Origin: Pseudoxanthomonas sp. NC8
GTDB lineage: Bacteria; Pseudomonadota; Gammaproteobacteria; Xanthomonadales; Xanthomonadaceae
Reading direction: 5' to 3'
DNA length: 64,000 nt
Assembly (NCBI GenBank): GCA_025232375.1
Contig: CP060419.1
Location: 433,001-497,000, forward strand
Shown: positions 1 to 10,193 of the stretch, in pieces
How positions within the stretch are numbered: position 1 is the stretch's first letter
Layout of the letters: each line of letters starts with the position of its first letter
The notes under the pieces: model-generated
Seen by the model: the letters and a program-made list of their open reading frames with translations, nothing else
What the model was told of the DNA's origin: nothing
The model's database searches: none
Translations under genes and position numbers: made by a program

Positions 1-1415
1 CCAGCGTGCGCCGCGAGGGCGGGCGCCTGCGCATCAGTGCACGGCTGTCCGATGCGCGCAGCGGCTACATGCTGTGGTCGCGCAACTACGACGGCGATGC
101 CGACGCGATCTTCGACACCCAGACCGACATCGCCAACGCGGCGGCCGATGCGCTGGTGGAGGTGCTGCCCGAGGAGCGCGAAGCGCTGCGCCGCCGGCTG
201 GCGCCGACCCGGGACGCATCGGCGTTCGGCGCCTACCTGCTCGGGGTGGGCCAGATGCTCCATCCGCAAGGCGAACGCGCACGCGAGGACGCGGCGGGGC
301 ATTTCCGCAGCGCGCTCGCCGCCGACGCCGGTTTCGCCCGGGCGCAGGCCGCGCTGTGCCGCATGGAGCTCTGGAACTTCGAGGCCAACCACGACGCCGG
401 CGCCTTCGACAAGGCGCGACTGGCCTGCCTGCGCGCGCGCAACATGGACCCGGCGCTGGGCGAGGTCAGCCTGGCCCTCGGTGACCTGTACCGGGTGCAG
501 GGCAACGAAAAGCAGGCCCTCCAGTACTACGACATCGCGATCGACGATCCCGCGGTGCGCTGGAAGGCGCTGGACGGGCGTGCCTGGCTGCACGTGAACC
601 AGGGGGCGGGAAGACGCGGCGATGAACGACTTCCGCCAGGCCCTGCAGGCCAGTCCCGGCAACGCCCGGGTGCATGCGGACCTGGGCTACCAGCAGTTCC
701 GGCTCGGGCACTACCGCGATGCCATCGCCTCCTACCGCACCGCGGTCGCGCTGCGTCCGGACGACGGCGACTACTGGAGCATCTTCGGCGGCCTGCTGCT
801 GGCCGTCGGCGACAACGATGCGGCCGAGGCCGCGCTGCAGCGCTCGCTGGCGATAGAGCCCAACGAGGCCGCGCTCGCCAACCCTGGGCACGCTGCGCTA
901 CCAGAAGCGCGACTACGCCGGTGCCGCCGATTTCTACCGTCGCGCCGCCGGGCTCAATCCCATGGATTTCTACTACCTGGGCAACCTGGGCGACGCGCTG
1001 GATGCCGAGCCGGACCAGGCCACACTGACGCGGCAGGCGTACGTGCAGGCCGCAGACCTTAGCCCAGCGCTACGTCGACGCCAATCCCGGGGACGCCAAG
1101 GCCCTGGCCGCGCTGGGCTGGTACCGCGCGCAACTGGGCGACGGTGACAGTGCCGTGCGGCTGGCAGGCCAGGCGCAGGCGCTGGACCTGGAAGCCGGCG
1201 AAGTCGCCGTGTTCAACGCGCAGTCCCTGGCCCGCCTGGGCCGGCTGGACGAGGCGCGCGTCGCCTTGAAAAACGCGCGGGACGCGGGTGTATCCGCCTC
1301 GCGCATCGACACCCATGCCGTGTTCCAGCGGGCCGGCCTGGTGGGATCGCCGGGAACCGTCGCGCCGCCCCCGGCCGATCCACGTGGGTCCCCGGCGCAT
1401 CCACCAGGAGATTGA
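1..1415 (+). CDS. TolB-like/TPR-repeat protein, C-terminal part (5' end outside window)
   Basis: This is the C-terminal part of a tetratricopeptide-repeat protein. The first ~60 residues (VRREGGRLRISARLSDA, then YMLWSRNYD) match the TolB-like segment that precedes TPRs in CadC/adenylate-cyclase-type proteins (family knowledge). The rest is helical repeats such as ALGDLYRVQGNEKQALQYY and ADLGYQQFRLGHYRDAIASY. The frame jumps near 605, 885 and 1063; at 1063 GACCTTAGCC stands where GACCTGGCC would keep the frame. The reading ends at TGA 1413-1415, just before the next gene. TPRs are protein-protein scaffolds; an N-terminal DNA-binding domain is possible but lies outside the window. The exact role is unknown. 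Confidence 0.75.
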
Positions 1416-1417
1416 AC

Positions 1418-1669
1418 ATGCGCGAAGTCCTTCGAGCCGAACTCGTCCAGGTCGACGAGGGGCGCTACGTCCTGAGGTACGACGACACGATGTCCATCGA
1501 ACTTTCCTTCTGGCTGCTGGCAGGCACGGGCGTCATCGTGAAGCCGCCGCGCCCCAAGCTGCTTGCGGCGCAGGTCGTGAACCTGGTCGATGCGGAAGGG
1601 GAGGGAGGCCTGTTGGCACTGGTCGAGATGAGGGCCGTGGACACGCCGGTCCGGGAGGTGGGCACCTGA
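1418..1669 (+). CDS. Small hypothetical protein, related to the next gene
   Basis: This 83-residue protein starts at ATG 1418, seven bases after the AGGAG at 1406-1410 and two bases after the TPR gene's stop, so it is probably cotranscribed with it. An in-frame TTG at 1412 is less likely because it overlaps that stop. It has no signal peptide or membrane segment and looks like a small beta-rich protein. Its middle (VIVKPPRPK, then VVNLVDAEG) resembles the next protein (VVVQPPPPK, then LVNLDEHGD), so the two appear to be diverged duplicates. I do not recognise the family. Confidence 0.6.
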   Translation: MREVLRAELVQVDEGRYVLRYDDTMSIELSFWLLAGTGVIVKPPRPKLLAAQVVNLVDAEGEGGLLALVEMRAVDTPVREVGT

Positions 1670-1753
1670 CCTGCCGGCCGCAACGCCGGATGACGCCGCC
1701 GTGGCGGACGGCGGCATTGCGGACTTTCCCGCGTAAACGCAAGGAGCAGGAAC

Positions 1754-2110
1754 ATGGCAAGGCAGGTGCAGAAGAAGCGCGTATCCATCGAACTGGGCGA
1801 GGGCATCGTCATCGAGGTCGACCTCAGGCCGGTCTACAGCGGCGTCGTCGTGCAGCCGCCGCCGCCGAAGAAGGTCGCCCGCGTGCTGGTCAACCTGGAC
1901 GAGCACGGCGACTGGGACTCGATGACGCTGGGCCTGGACATCGAGGTCGCGGTCAGGCGCAAGACCAAGGCCAGGGCGAAGAAGGCGGTGGGCGCGGCCA
2001 CGGCGCGGGTCGTGGCGCCGAAGAAGAAGGCTGCGCCACGCCCGCCGCCCGGCAAGCGCAGCGCGGTCCGGGACGCGCACGACCGGTTCGCCAATATCGA
2101 GGTCGACTGA
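1754..2110 (+). CDS. Small hypothetical protein with lysine-rich C-terminus
   Basis: This 118-residue protein starts at ATG 1754 behind a good AAGGAG (1740-1745). Residues ~1-75 are a beta-rich module paralogous to the preceding 83-residue protein: the V-V-x-P-P-x-P-K stretch is followed by a LVNL strand. Residues ~75-105 add a basic tail with RKTKARAKKA and APKKKAAPRPPPGK, which suggests nucleic-acid or polyanion binding (inference only). No frameshift is evident. The function is unknown. Confidence 0.65.
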   Translation: MARQVQKKRVSIELGEGIVIEVDLRPVYSGVVVQPPPPKKVARVLVNLDEHGDWDSMTLGLDIEVAVRRKTKARAKKAVGAATARVVAPKKKAAPRPPPGKRSAVRDAHDRFANIEVD

Positions 2111-2224
2111 ACGCACGGTTCCGCAGGCAGGGTGTCGGATCCGTCGCTCATGCCTGCGGCGCTGTCGAACCGGCCGCCGCCCGGCCGTCGTACCTGCGAC
2201 GTCCACCGCCAGCGGAGCATGCCC

Positions 2225-2446
2225 ATGGGCAGCGATACCCGGGTCAAGGGACCCGCCTCGTACTTCCCGTCGATCGAGAAGACCTACGGTCAGCCTGTCG
2301 CGCACTGGCTCGGGCTGCTGGACACGCTTGGCGGCCTGGGCCACATGCAGCAGGTGGCCGTGCTCAAGCGTGACCACGGTATGGGCCATGGCCACGCCAA
2401 CGCGCTGGTGGCGTACCACCGCGCAAGCGCGAGGGCCACGCCGTGA
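2225..2446 (+). CDS. DUF4287-domain protein
   Basis: This 73-residue protein resembles the DUF4287 family. A short helical part (SYFPSIEKTYGQPVAHW) is followed by the typical VLKRDHGMGHGHANALVAYH ending, where family members carry a K-x(3)-G-x-G-H-A motif. The start at ATG 2225 is chosen by the GGAG at 2214-2217; ATG 2219 is an alternative. Its stop overlaps the GTG start of the following glutathione S-transferase gene (GTGA, 2443-2446), so the two are probably translationally coupled. DUF4287 has no established biochemical function. Confidence 0.65.
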   Translation: MGSDTRVKGPASYFPSIEKTYGQPVAHWLGLLDTLGGLGHMQQVAVLKRDHGMGHGHANALVAYHRASARATP

Positions 2447-3086
2447 AGCTGCTCTTCAGCCGCAATCCCAACCCGCGCCGTGGCGGTGGCCGTGGCCCGC
2501 CAGGTCGATGCGCAGGTGGAGTTCGAGTTCGCCGCCCCGTTCGCGCCCGGTAAGGCCGAGCGCTACCGGCCGCTCAACCCGACGCTTTTCCTGCCGATCC
2601 GAGTACTGGCCCGGCGGCAGCCTGTGGGAGGCCGATGCCATCGCCTGCCGGCTGTCGCGCGATGCGCGCTCCACGTTCTGGCGCACCGGCGATGCCGAGC
2701 CGCGGATGATCCAGTGGCTGAGCTGGGGCAAGGAGAACTTCATCCGCGCCTGCGAGATGGTCCAGTACGAACGCGGCACCAAGCAGCGCTATGCGCAGGG
2801 ACCGATCGATCCAGCCAAGGTGGAGGAAGGACTGCGCCGCTTCGCCGCCGGCGCGGCGCTGCTCGACGCCGAGCTGTCGCGGCGCGACTGGCTGCTGGAC
2901 GACGGCCTGTCCTACGCCGACTTCCGCATGGCCACTTTCCTGCCCGGCAATGAGCAGGTAGCCCGCCTGCCGCTGGGCGACTACCCGGCGCTGGCGCGGT
3001 GGTATCGCCGGATCGGGGCGCTGGACGCGTGGCGCGACCCGTTCGCGGGCCTGCACGCTCCGGAGCTGCCGCCGCTTCCCGCCTGA
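2443..3086 (+). CDS. Glutathione S-transferase family protein
   Basis: The product is a ~213-residue GST-like protein. The N-terminal thioredoxin-fold half begins KLLFSRNPNPR and continues into VARQVDAQVEFEFAAPF. The C-terminal helical half carries the usual LLDAELSRRDWLLDDGLSYAD, where GSTs have the N-capping D-x-x-S/T-x-A-D motif. The frame jumps near 2474 (CGCCGTGGCGG where CGCCTGGCGG is expected) and near 2602. The start is GTG 2443, overlapping the DUF4287 stop. It presumably conjugates glutathione or acts in thiol detoxification; the substrate cannot be told from sequence. Confidence 0.75.
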
Positions 3087-3234
3087 ATGCGCGGCCGAAG
3101 CGACTGCCCGGCCTGCTGCGCCGGCGGCGCGGGGACGCATCGCGGCGGTTGTTAACGGTCCGCATGCATCGCGTTGCCAGCGGCTTAATCCTGCGGCTGC
3201 GACCCTGCCCGGAACTGTCGAACAGGAGCCATCC

Positions 3235-3466
3235 GTGCCGTACGAGCGGATCAGCGACCTCCCCGCATCGGTGCGCGATCACGTACCGCAGCACGCCCAG
3301 GAGATATACAAGGCGGCGTTCAGCAGCGCCTTGGCAGGACTATCGCGACCCGGCCGAGCGGCGCGACGACGCCTCGCGCGAAGAGGTCGCCCATCGCGTC
3401 GCCTGGGCGGCGGTGAAGCAGAACTACAGCAAAGGCGATGACGGCAACTGGCATGTCCGGCGCTGA
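3235..3466 (+). CDS. ChaB family protein
   Basis: This ~76-residue protein is ChaB-like: PYERISDLPASVRDHVPQHA is followed by EIYKAAFSSAW, YRDP, and the conserved VAHRVAWAAVK. ChaB is linked in E. coli to the ChaA cation antiporter, but its molecular role is poorly defined. The GTG start at 3235 follows AGGAG (3224-3228). The frame jumps near 3341, where GCCTTGGCAG stands for GCCTGGCAG and so splits the Trp codon of SAWQDY. No chaA homologue is visible nearby. Confidence 0.85.
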
Positions 3467-3521
3467 TCGCGCCACTGATGAGGCCGCGCTCTTCCGCGGC
3501 GCAGAACCGAGGAGATATTCG

Positions 3522-3936
3522 ATGCGAATCAGCGACGTAATGAGCCGTGACGTGCTCGTGATCGCACCCGACGACACGCTCGGCCGCGCCGCCGGCGTGA
3601 TGGCCAAGCACGATATCGGCAGCCTGCCGGTTGGCGAGAACGACCGGCTGGTGGGCTTCCTCACCGACCGCGACATCGTGGTCCGCGCGCTGGCCCGGGG
3701 CATGGATGCCAACACGCCGGTGCGCGAGGTGATGTCGCGCGAGGTGAAGTACTGCTATGCCGACGACGACATCGACGGCGTGGCCAGCAACATGGCCGAC
3801 CTCGAGCTGCGCCGGCTGCCGGTGGTCGATCGCGACAAGCGCCTTGGTCGGGATCGTCTCGCTGGCCAACTTCGCGCACAGTCGCGACATGAAGGCCTCG
3901 CAGGAGCTGTTGCGGGGCGTGGCGCGCCCGCACTGA
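3522..3936 (+). CDS. Tandem CBS-domain protein
   Basis: The product is ~137 residues consisting almost only of a CBS pair. The first CBS is RISDVMSRDVLVIAPDDTLG through VGFLTDRDIVVRA. The second starts VREVMSREVKYCYADDDID and ends LRRLPVVDRDKRLVGIVSLA. Such stand-alone CBS pairs sense adenine nucleotides and regulate partner proteins (family knowledge). The start at ATG 3522 follows GAGGAG (3509-3514). The frame jumps at 3841, where GCCTTGGTC stands for GCCTGGTC. No partner enzyme is obvious in the neighbourhood. Confidence 0.88.
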
Positions 3937-4190
3937 GCACCGCCCTGGCGCAGGGCACGGGCCGGACGCCGCCGCCGTTCGTCGTCGCGGCGGCGTCCGT
4001 TTCTGCGTGTGGCGCCGGGCGCGGCGCGCGGGCCTTTCATCACGACTTCGCGGTCGCTTGCCGACCATGGCGTGGTCCATCGTGTGGATGCCGCGACGCC
4101 ATCGACCATGTTCGGGCTCCCTCGCCGCCCACCGCCGCGCCGTTGCCGTTGCGGGCGGCGCTCGCCGACAGGCCATCGCCGGGTCCGCGC

Positions 4191-4994
4191 GTGCGTGCGC
4201 CGGGCGATGCGACCGGTACGGAAACGCCTGACGCGCCGCTGGTCCTCGGCGTCCTCACCGCCAACATCCACAAGGGATTCGACCTGCTGCACCGGCGCTT
4301 CGTGCTGCCGCAGCTGCGCGAGGCGATCCGCGGCACCGGCGCCGAGCTGGTGTTCCTGCAGGAAGTGCTGGGCGCGCACAGCGGCCATGCGCGCCGCCAC
4401 GCCGCCTGGCCGCAGGCGCCGCACTACGAGTTCCTTACCGACAGCCTGTGGCCGCAGTTCGCCTACGGCCGCAATGCGATCTATCCCGATGGCCACCACG
4501 GCAACGCGCTGCTGTCGATGCTGCCGATCGCCAGCCACGACAACCATGATGTGTCGGTCGCCGGGCACGAGAACCGCGGCCTGCTGCATTGCCGGCTGCA
4601 CGTACCGGCGCAGGAGCGGTGCCTGCACGCGATCTGCGTGCACCTGGGCCTGCGCGAGGCCCATCGCCAGCGCCAGATCGACCTGCTCTGCGCGCACCTG
4701 GACGCGGCGATTCCCGAGGGCGAACCGCTGATCGTCGCCGGTGACTTCAACGACTGGCGCGGCGCCGGCCACCGGCGCCTGTCGCGCTGTGGCCTGGTCG
4801 AGGTGTTCGAGGCCAGCCGCGGCCGCCTGGCGCGCAGCTTCCCGGTGCACTGGCCGGTGCTGCCGCTGGACCGGATCTACGTGCGCGGACTGGCAATCGT
4901 CGAGGCGTGCGTGCACAGCGCGCCGCCGTGGTCGCGCCTGTCGGACCACGCCGTGCTGTCCGCGCGCCTGGCGCTGGCGGGGGCCGGCGCATGA
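4191..4994 (+). CDS. ybhP: Endonuclease/exonuclease/phosphatase-family protein (YbhP-like)
   Basis: This is a 267-residue metal-dependent phosphodiesterase-fold protein. The signatures run in order: LTANIHKGF (strand with the metal-binding Asn), LVFLQEVLG (catalytic Glu), YGRNAIYPDG, LIVAGDFNDWRGAG (Asp/Asn) and the final LSDHAVLSA with the His. GTG 4191 is the best in-frame start; the reading frame continues upstream, but with no family match. Its end overlaps the start of a cardiolipin-synthase gene, followed by a UPF0104 gene, which is the ybhP-clsB-ybhN order of E. coli. A role in phospholipid metabolism is therefore likely, though YbhP's substrate is unsettled. Confidence 0.82.
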   Translation: MRAPGDATGTETPDAPLVLGVLTANIHKGFDLLHRRFVLPQLREAIRGTGAELVFLQEVLGAHSGHARRHAAWPQAPHYEFLTDSLWPQFAYGRNAIYPDGHHGNALLSMLPIASHDNHDVSVAGHENRGLLHCRLHVPAQERCLHAICVHLGLREAHRQRQIDLLCAHLDAAIPEGEPLIVAGDFNDWRGAGHRRLSRCGLVEVFEASRGRLARSFPVHWPVLPLDRIYVRGLAIVEACVHSAPPWSRLSDHAVLSARLALAGAGA

Positions 4995-6254
4995 GCCCGC
5001 CCGACGCCGGATCCGGCGCGCACTGGACCACGGGCAACCGCGTGGACCTGATCGAGAACGGCGAGGCGTTCTACCGGCGCGTGTTCGCGGCCATCGACGC
5101 GGCGCGGCACGAGCTGCAGCTGGAGACCTTCATCCTGTTCGAGGACGAGGTCGGCTGGGCCCTGCAGGCGCGCCTGCTCGACGCGGCCCGGCGCGGCGTG
5201 AAGGTGCAGGTGCTGGTGGACGGCTACGGCTCGCCGGGATTCTCGCCGGAGTTCCTCGATCCGCTGGTCCGCGCCGGCGTCGACTTCCGCGTGTTCGATC
5301 CGAAGCCGATCCTGTTCGGCGTGCGCCTGAACCTGTTCCGGCGGATGCACCGCAAGCTGGTGGTGATCGACGGCACGCGCGCCTTCATCGGCGGCATCAA
5401 CTACTCGGCCGACCACCTGCGCGCGTCCGGCCCGGAGGCCAAGCAGGACTATGCGGTCGAGGTGGAAGGGCCGGTGGTGGCGCAGGTCCACGGTTTCGTC
5501 CGCGGCGCTAAGGCCCGGCGCGGCCCCGCCCGCACGCGGCACGGCGGAAGCCGCCTTCGTCCTGCGCGACAACCGGCGCAACAGCACCGCCATCGAGCGT
5601 GCCTACCGCGAGGCGATCCGCGCGGCGCGCGCGGAGATCGTGATCGCCAACGCGTACTTCTTTCCCGGCCGCGGCTTCCTGCGCGAACTGCGCCACGCCG
5701 CCCGGCGCGGGGTGAAGGTGCGCCTGATCCTGCAGGGCGAGCCGGACATGCCGGTGGCGATGAAGGCGGCCCGCTCGCTGTACCGCGAGCTGATGCGCGA
5801 CGGCGTGGAGATCCACGAGTACCGCGCACGCCCCTTCCACGGCAAGGTCGCACTGGTGGACGGGCAATGGGCAACGGTAGGATCGAGCAACCTGGACCCG
5901 TTGAGCCTGTCGTTGAACCTCGAGGCCAACCTGCTGGTGCGCGACCACGGCTTCAACCGCCAGCTGCATGCGCGGATGCAGCGGCTGTGGCGCGAGGACT
6001 GCGATGCGGTGACGGACGCCATGCCGGCGCCGGCACGGCCGTGGTGGCTGCCGTCGTGGCTGCTCTACCACGTGCTGCGCCGGTTTCCGGACTGGGCCGG
6101 ACTGCTGCCCGCGCACCGGCCGCGCGTTGTCGCGCTGCCGGCCGGCGCGGGTGGGCGGCGGCCGGCGCAGGTCCGGCGGCAAGGCGACCGGACCGGGCGC
6201 GACGATGCAGGTCGCCAGGCGCGACGGGTCAACGGCCGGAACCGGAACGCGTGA
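4991..6254 (+). CDS. clsB: Phospholipase D-like cardiolipin synthase ClsB
   Basis: This ~420-residue PLD-superfamily protein has two HKD motifs: HRKLVVIDGTRAFIGG near residue 125 and HGKVALVDGQWATVGSSN near residue 290. Both keep the catalytic His, Lys and Asp. Length and the VDLIENGEAFYRR opening fit ClsB, which makes cardiolipin at the inner membrane from phosphatidylglycerol or related donors. ATG 4991 overlaps the preceding stop. The frame jumps at 5508, where GCTAAGGCC stands for GCCAGGCC. A polar, Arg/Gly-rich tail follows the last core helix (about residues 370-420). It is the middle gene of a three-gene phospholipid operon. Confidence 0.88.
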
Positions 6255-7197
6255 GCGGTCGGCCGGGGTACCGCGCCCGCCTCGGCAAGCTCCTGGTCCT
6301 TGCGGTCCCATGGTCGTGGTGGTGGTGCTGGGCGTGCGCTATGCGCGCGCCACCGACTGGACGGCCGTGGCCGCCGCGCTGCGCGGCTACGGCCCCGCGC
6401 GGCTGGCCGCCGCCTGCTGGGGGCGTCGTGCTGCCCAGCTACCTGCTCTACTGCGGCTACGAACTGCTCGCGCGGCGGCAGGTCGGCCACCGCCTGCCGC
6501 GTCCGCGCACGGCGGCCATCGCGTTCGTCTGCTACGCGGTGGGCCTCAATCTTGGCGCGCTGCTGGGCGGTGGCGGCATGCGCCTGCGGCTGTACACCCG
6601 CGCCGGCCTCCGGGCCGGGCAGGCGGCGCGCATCGCCGGCTTCGCCATGCTCACCAACTGGCTCGGTTACGCCGCGCTGGCCGGGGTCGTGCTGCTGGCC
6701 GCGCCATTGCCGCTGCCGCCGGGCACCGGCGACCGCATGCTGTGGCGCGTACCCGGCGTGGTGTTGCTGCTGCTGGTCATGGCATACCTGGTGCTGTGCG
6801 CACGGCGTGGCGGCAGGCGCCTGCACCTGCGCGGCCATGCGTTTGCCATACCGAGCCTGCGCATGGCGTTGCTGCAGCTGCTGTTTTCCGGCCTCAACTG
6901 GATGACGCTGGGCCTGTTGCTGTACCTGCTGCTGCCACCGGGCATGGACTACCCGCGGGTGCTGGCGATCGTGCTGGTGGCCGCCATGGCCGGGGTGCTC
7001 CTGCACACGCCGGCCGGACTGGGAGCATGGGAGTCGATGTTATGGTGACCCTGCGCGCCGAGCTCGGCGAGCCGGCGCTGGTGGCGGCGCTGCTGGCATT
7101 CCGCGGTCTCTACTACCTGTTGCCGCTGGGCGTGGCCGGGCTCGTCTACCTGTGGCTGGAGTCGCGGCGCGTGCGCCTGCCGCGCGCGGGCGACTAG
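6251..7197 (+). CDS. ybhN: Lysylphosphatidylglycerol synthase TM-region/UPF0104 protein (YbhN-like)
   Basis: This ~315-residue polytopic protein belongs to the UPF0104 (YbhN, MprF-TM-like) family. Hydrophobic segments include SYLLYCGYELLARR, AIAFVCYAVGLNLGALLGG, VVLLLLVMAYLVL, MALLQLLFSGLNWMTLG, and the closing GLYYLLPLGVAGLVYLWLES. The motifs NLGALLGGGGMRLRLY and HTPAGLGAWE are characteristic of the family. The frame jumps near 6310, 6420 and 7040. GTG 6251 overlaps the clsB stop, so the genes form one operon. YbhN proteins are linked to cardiolipin trafficking; a lipid-transport role here is inference. Its stop abuts the stop of the opposite gene with no spacer. Confidence 0.82.
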
Positions 7198-8087
7198 TCA
7201 GCGGCGCGTGGCCAGCACGCCGTCCAGGGCAAGGTCGGCGGTGAATCCGGCCTTCTGCAGCCGTGCGGCCACCTCGCGCGGCACGTCGCGGCCGCTGGTG
7301 AGCCTGTTGGGCGTGCCGGTGTAGTGGAACAGCCGGCCGCCGCGGCGCAGGACCCGCGCCAGCTGGCCGTAGAACGCCTGCGAATACAGCTCGCCGGCGA
7401 TGCCGAAGCGCGGCGGATCGTGCAGTAGCGCATCGACCGAAGCGTCGGCCACCGCCTGGATCGCTTCGGTGACGTCGGCGTGGACCAGCTGCAGGCGGCC
7501 GCCGGCTTCCGTCGCATCCGGGTCGGGCGACCACGGATTGAGCGTGCGCAGCCACAGCACGTCCGCGTTCTTCTCGAAGGAGTGGATGCGCGCGACGCCG
7601 GCGTCCAGGCAGCAGGCGGCGAAGTAGCCCAGCCCGCCGCAGGTGTCGAGCACGACCTTGCCCTGCGGCTGTACCAGCGCGACCTTGCGCCGCGCGTCGT
7701 CCAGCGGCGACTCCTTCGAGGTCGGCAGCATCTTGATGCCGTCGATCTCGAAGGTCGGCACGCCCCACTGGCTCGGCACCAGCTTGATCAGCGAGCCGGC
7801 GTAGCGCGACACCGGCGTCCACTCGCCCGCGTCGAGGAAATAGACGGTGCGGTCCTTGAGCTTGCCCGGCCACGGATACGCCACGCCGCACCAGTGCCAG
7901 CGCACGGCCTCGAGCGTGGCCGTGCCGGTGCTGCGGCCCAGGTCGAGCGAGCCGGTCCACGCGGTTTCGCCGCGGCGATGCGCGGCAAGCAGCGCGTCGG
8001 CGCTGTCGCGGGTCAGCAGGGGGCCGGAAGGGTGGGGCACGGCACAGGGCAGGGCGTCGGGGCGGGCATCGTACCCGAGCGCCGCAT
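7198..8087 (-). CDS. Class I SAM-dependent methyltransferase
   Basis: This is a ~295-residue methyltransferase. Residues from ~30 on read continuously: LLTRDSADALLAAHRRGE, WPGKLKDRTVYFLD, WGVPTFEIDGIKMLPTSKES. The SAM-binding motif I is VVLDTCGGLGYFAACCLDAG, and motif IV is VDALLHDPPRFGIAGELYSQ. D-P-P in motif IV is typical of N- or RNA/protein-methylating enzymes. The true start is unclear: ATG 8087 needs one frameshift within the first ten codons to reach GYDARPDALP. It is convergent with ybhN and divergent from the S9 peptidase gene. The substrate is unknown. Confidence 0.75.
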
Positions 8088-8172
8088 CCGCCGCGCCTGG
8101 CGCGTCCGGTGTCGATGGACAGCCTGCGCCGTGCTTGCCACGATGGCCTTGGTGAAGAAACAGGGGATGGGG

Positions 8173-10145
8173 ATGCGGGGCAGCAGGATCCAGATCGGCG
8201 CGATGCTGGCCGCCGCATTGTCGTGGACGCTGCCGGCAGCAGTGGCTGCGCCGGGCAAGGTCGACCTGGAGCCATACCTCCGGCAGGACCAGTACGAGCG
8301 TGTGAAGATCTCGCCCGACGGCGCCTACTACGCGGTGACCATGCCGATGGAGGACCGCACCGTACTGGCGGCGGTGCGCCGCGCCGACAGCGTTCCCACC
8401 GCCAAGATCATGGGTAACGCCGATTCGGTGGTCGACGACTTCTGGTGGGCGAACAACGAACGCCTGGTCGTGTCGATGGCCGAAAGGTACGGCTCGCGCG
8501 ACACGCCGTCGGTGCGCGGCGAGCTGCATGCGGTCAATGCCGACGGCAAGAACATCAAGCTGCTGGCCAGCCCGTACGGAGTCGACACCAACCCCGGCTT
8601 CGGTACCACCTACCGGTCCGGGTTCGAGCAGGCCGTGTACATGGTCGACACGGTGCCCGACGATCCGAACAGCGTGCTGGTCTACTCCGTGCAGGTGAAC
8701 AGCGGCGAGCCCTACACCCGGCTCGAGAAGCTCAACATCTACACCCGCAAGCGCACGCCGCTGGCCAATGCGCCGGTGCGCCGCGCCCGCTTCCACGCCG
8801 ACGCGCGCGGTGAAGTCCGCTTCGCCTACGGTGCCGATGCCGACAACGTTTCCAGGCTGTACTACCGCGAACGCGGCGGCGAGAAATGGCGCCTGGTCAA
8901 CAGCGAGGATGTCAGCGGCCACCGCGAGTACCCGCTGGGCTTCACCGCCGATGGCCGCCATGGCCTACCTGCAGGTCGAGCGCAGCGAGGGTCCGGATGC
9001 GATCGTGGCTCGGAACCCGGCCACCGGCGAGTACCGCGAGGTGCTGCGCGATGCGGTCGTCGATCCGTACCGGATCCTGTATGACCTCGACGGGCACACG
9101 CCGATCGGCGCGGCCTACATGACCGACACGGCGCGCAACCGCTTCTTCGACGACGCACAGCCGACCGCGCGCTTCTATCGCAGCTGGAACGGGCCTTCAA
9201 CGGAGACGCGGTGTGGATGACCTCCTCCACCGCCGACGGATCGGAAGTCCTGCTGTACGTATGGAGCGACCGCAACAACGGCGACTACTTCCTGTTCGAC
9301 ACCCGGACCCGACGCGCCGAGCGCGTGTTCAGCCGGCGCGAATGGTTCGATCCGGCGGAGGTGCCGGCCTCGCGCTACGTCACCTTCAAGGCGCGCGACG
9401 GCATGACCCTGCACGGTTACCTCACCGAGCCGCGCGGCCCGGCGGTCGGGCCGCGGCCGATGGTGCTCCTGCCACACGGCGGCCCATTCGGCATCTTCGA
9501 TACATGGAGCTTCGACGACGACGCGCAGATCCTGGCCGCGGCCGGCTATGCGGTGCTGCGGGTGAACTATCGCGGCTCGGGCAACTACGGCCGCCAGTAC
9601 CAGCGGGCAGGCCATAAGGAATGGGGCGGGCGGATGCAGGACGACCTGACCGACGCGACCCGCTGGGCGGTGCGCGAAGGCGTGGCCGACGCGTCGAAGA
9701 TCTGCATCTACGGCGCCAGCTACGGGGGCTATGCGGCGCTGATGGGCGTGGCCAGGAGCCCGGGCTGTACCGGTGCGCGGTCGGCTACGTCGGCGTCTAC
9801 GACCTGCCGATGATGCATGTCGATGCGTCGGCCAGCCGTTCCGGGCGGACCTGGGCGCTGGAGTGGATGGGCGAGCGCAACGCACTGGGTGCGCGCTCGC
9901 CGGTCAACCTGGCCGACCGGATCAGGGTGCCGGTGTTCCTTGCCGCCGGCGGCAAGGACGAGCGCGCGCCGATCGAACACAGCAGGCGCATGGAAAGGGC
10001 GCTGAAGAAGGCCGGCGTGCCGGTGGAGACGCTGTACTTCCCCAACGAAGGCCACGGCTTCTACACCGCGGAGCACCGCCGCGAGTACTACACCCGGCTG
10101 CTCGATTTCCTCGGCAGGCACCTGGGCGGTGCGACCGCGCAGTAG
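8173..10145 (+). CDS. S9 family (prolyl oligopeptidase-type) peptidase, secreted
   Basis: The product is a ~650-residue alpha/beta-hydrolase peptidase. A signal peptide (IQIGAMLAAALSWTLPAAVA) is followed by a beta-propeller-like region (DQYERVKISPDGAYYAVTMP and similar repeats). The catalytic domain has HGGPFG (oxyanion), the nucleophile in YGASYGGYAALMG, the Asp in AAGGKDERAP and the His in NEGHGFYT. The start at ATG 8173 follows AGGGG (8162-8166); ATG 8143 is also possible. The frame jumps near 8955, 9190 and 9765. It probably degrades short peptides in the periplasm; several such peptidases per genome is normal for this group. Confidence 0.88.
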
Positions 10146-10193
10146 CCCGGTGCGCGGGGCTTCGCCGGTGGATTCCCGGCGGGGCACGTACCG

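Noticed and set aside
1070-2419. Long open frame on the minus strand
   Set aside because: It runs antisense to several good small genes, has low-complexity His/Arg/Gly-rich composition and no domain. It is a GC-rich shadow frame.
3279-4949. 556-codon open frame on the minus strand
   Set aside because: It is antisense to ChaB, CBS and YbhP genes that have clear family motifs; the composition is typical of a shadow.
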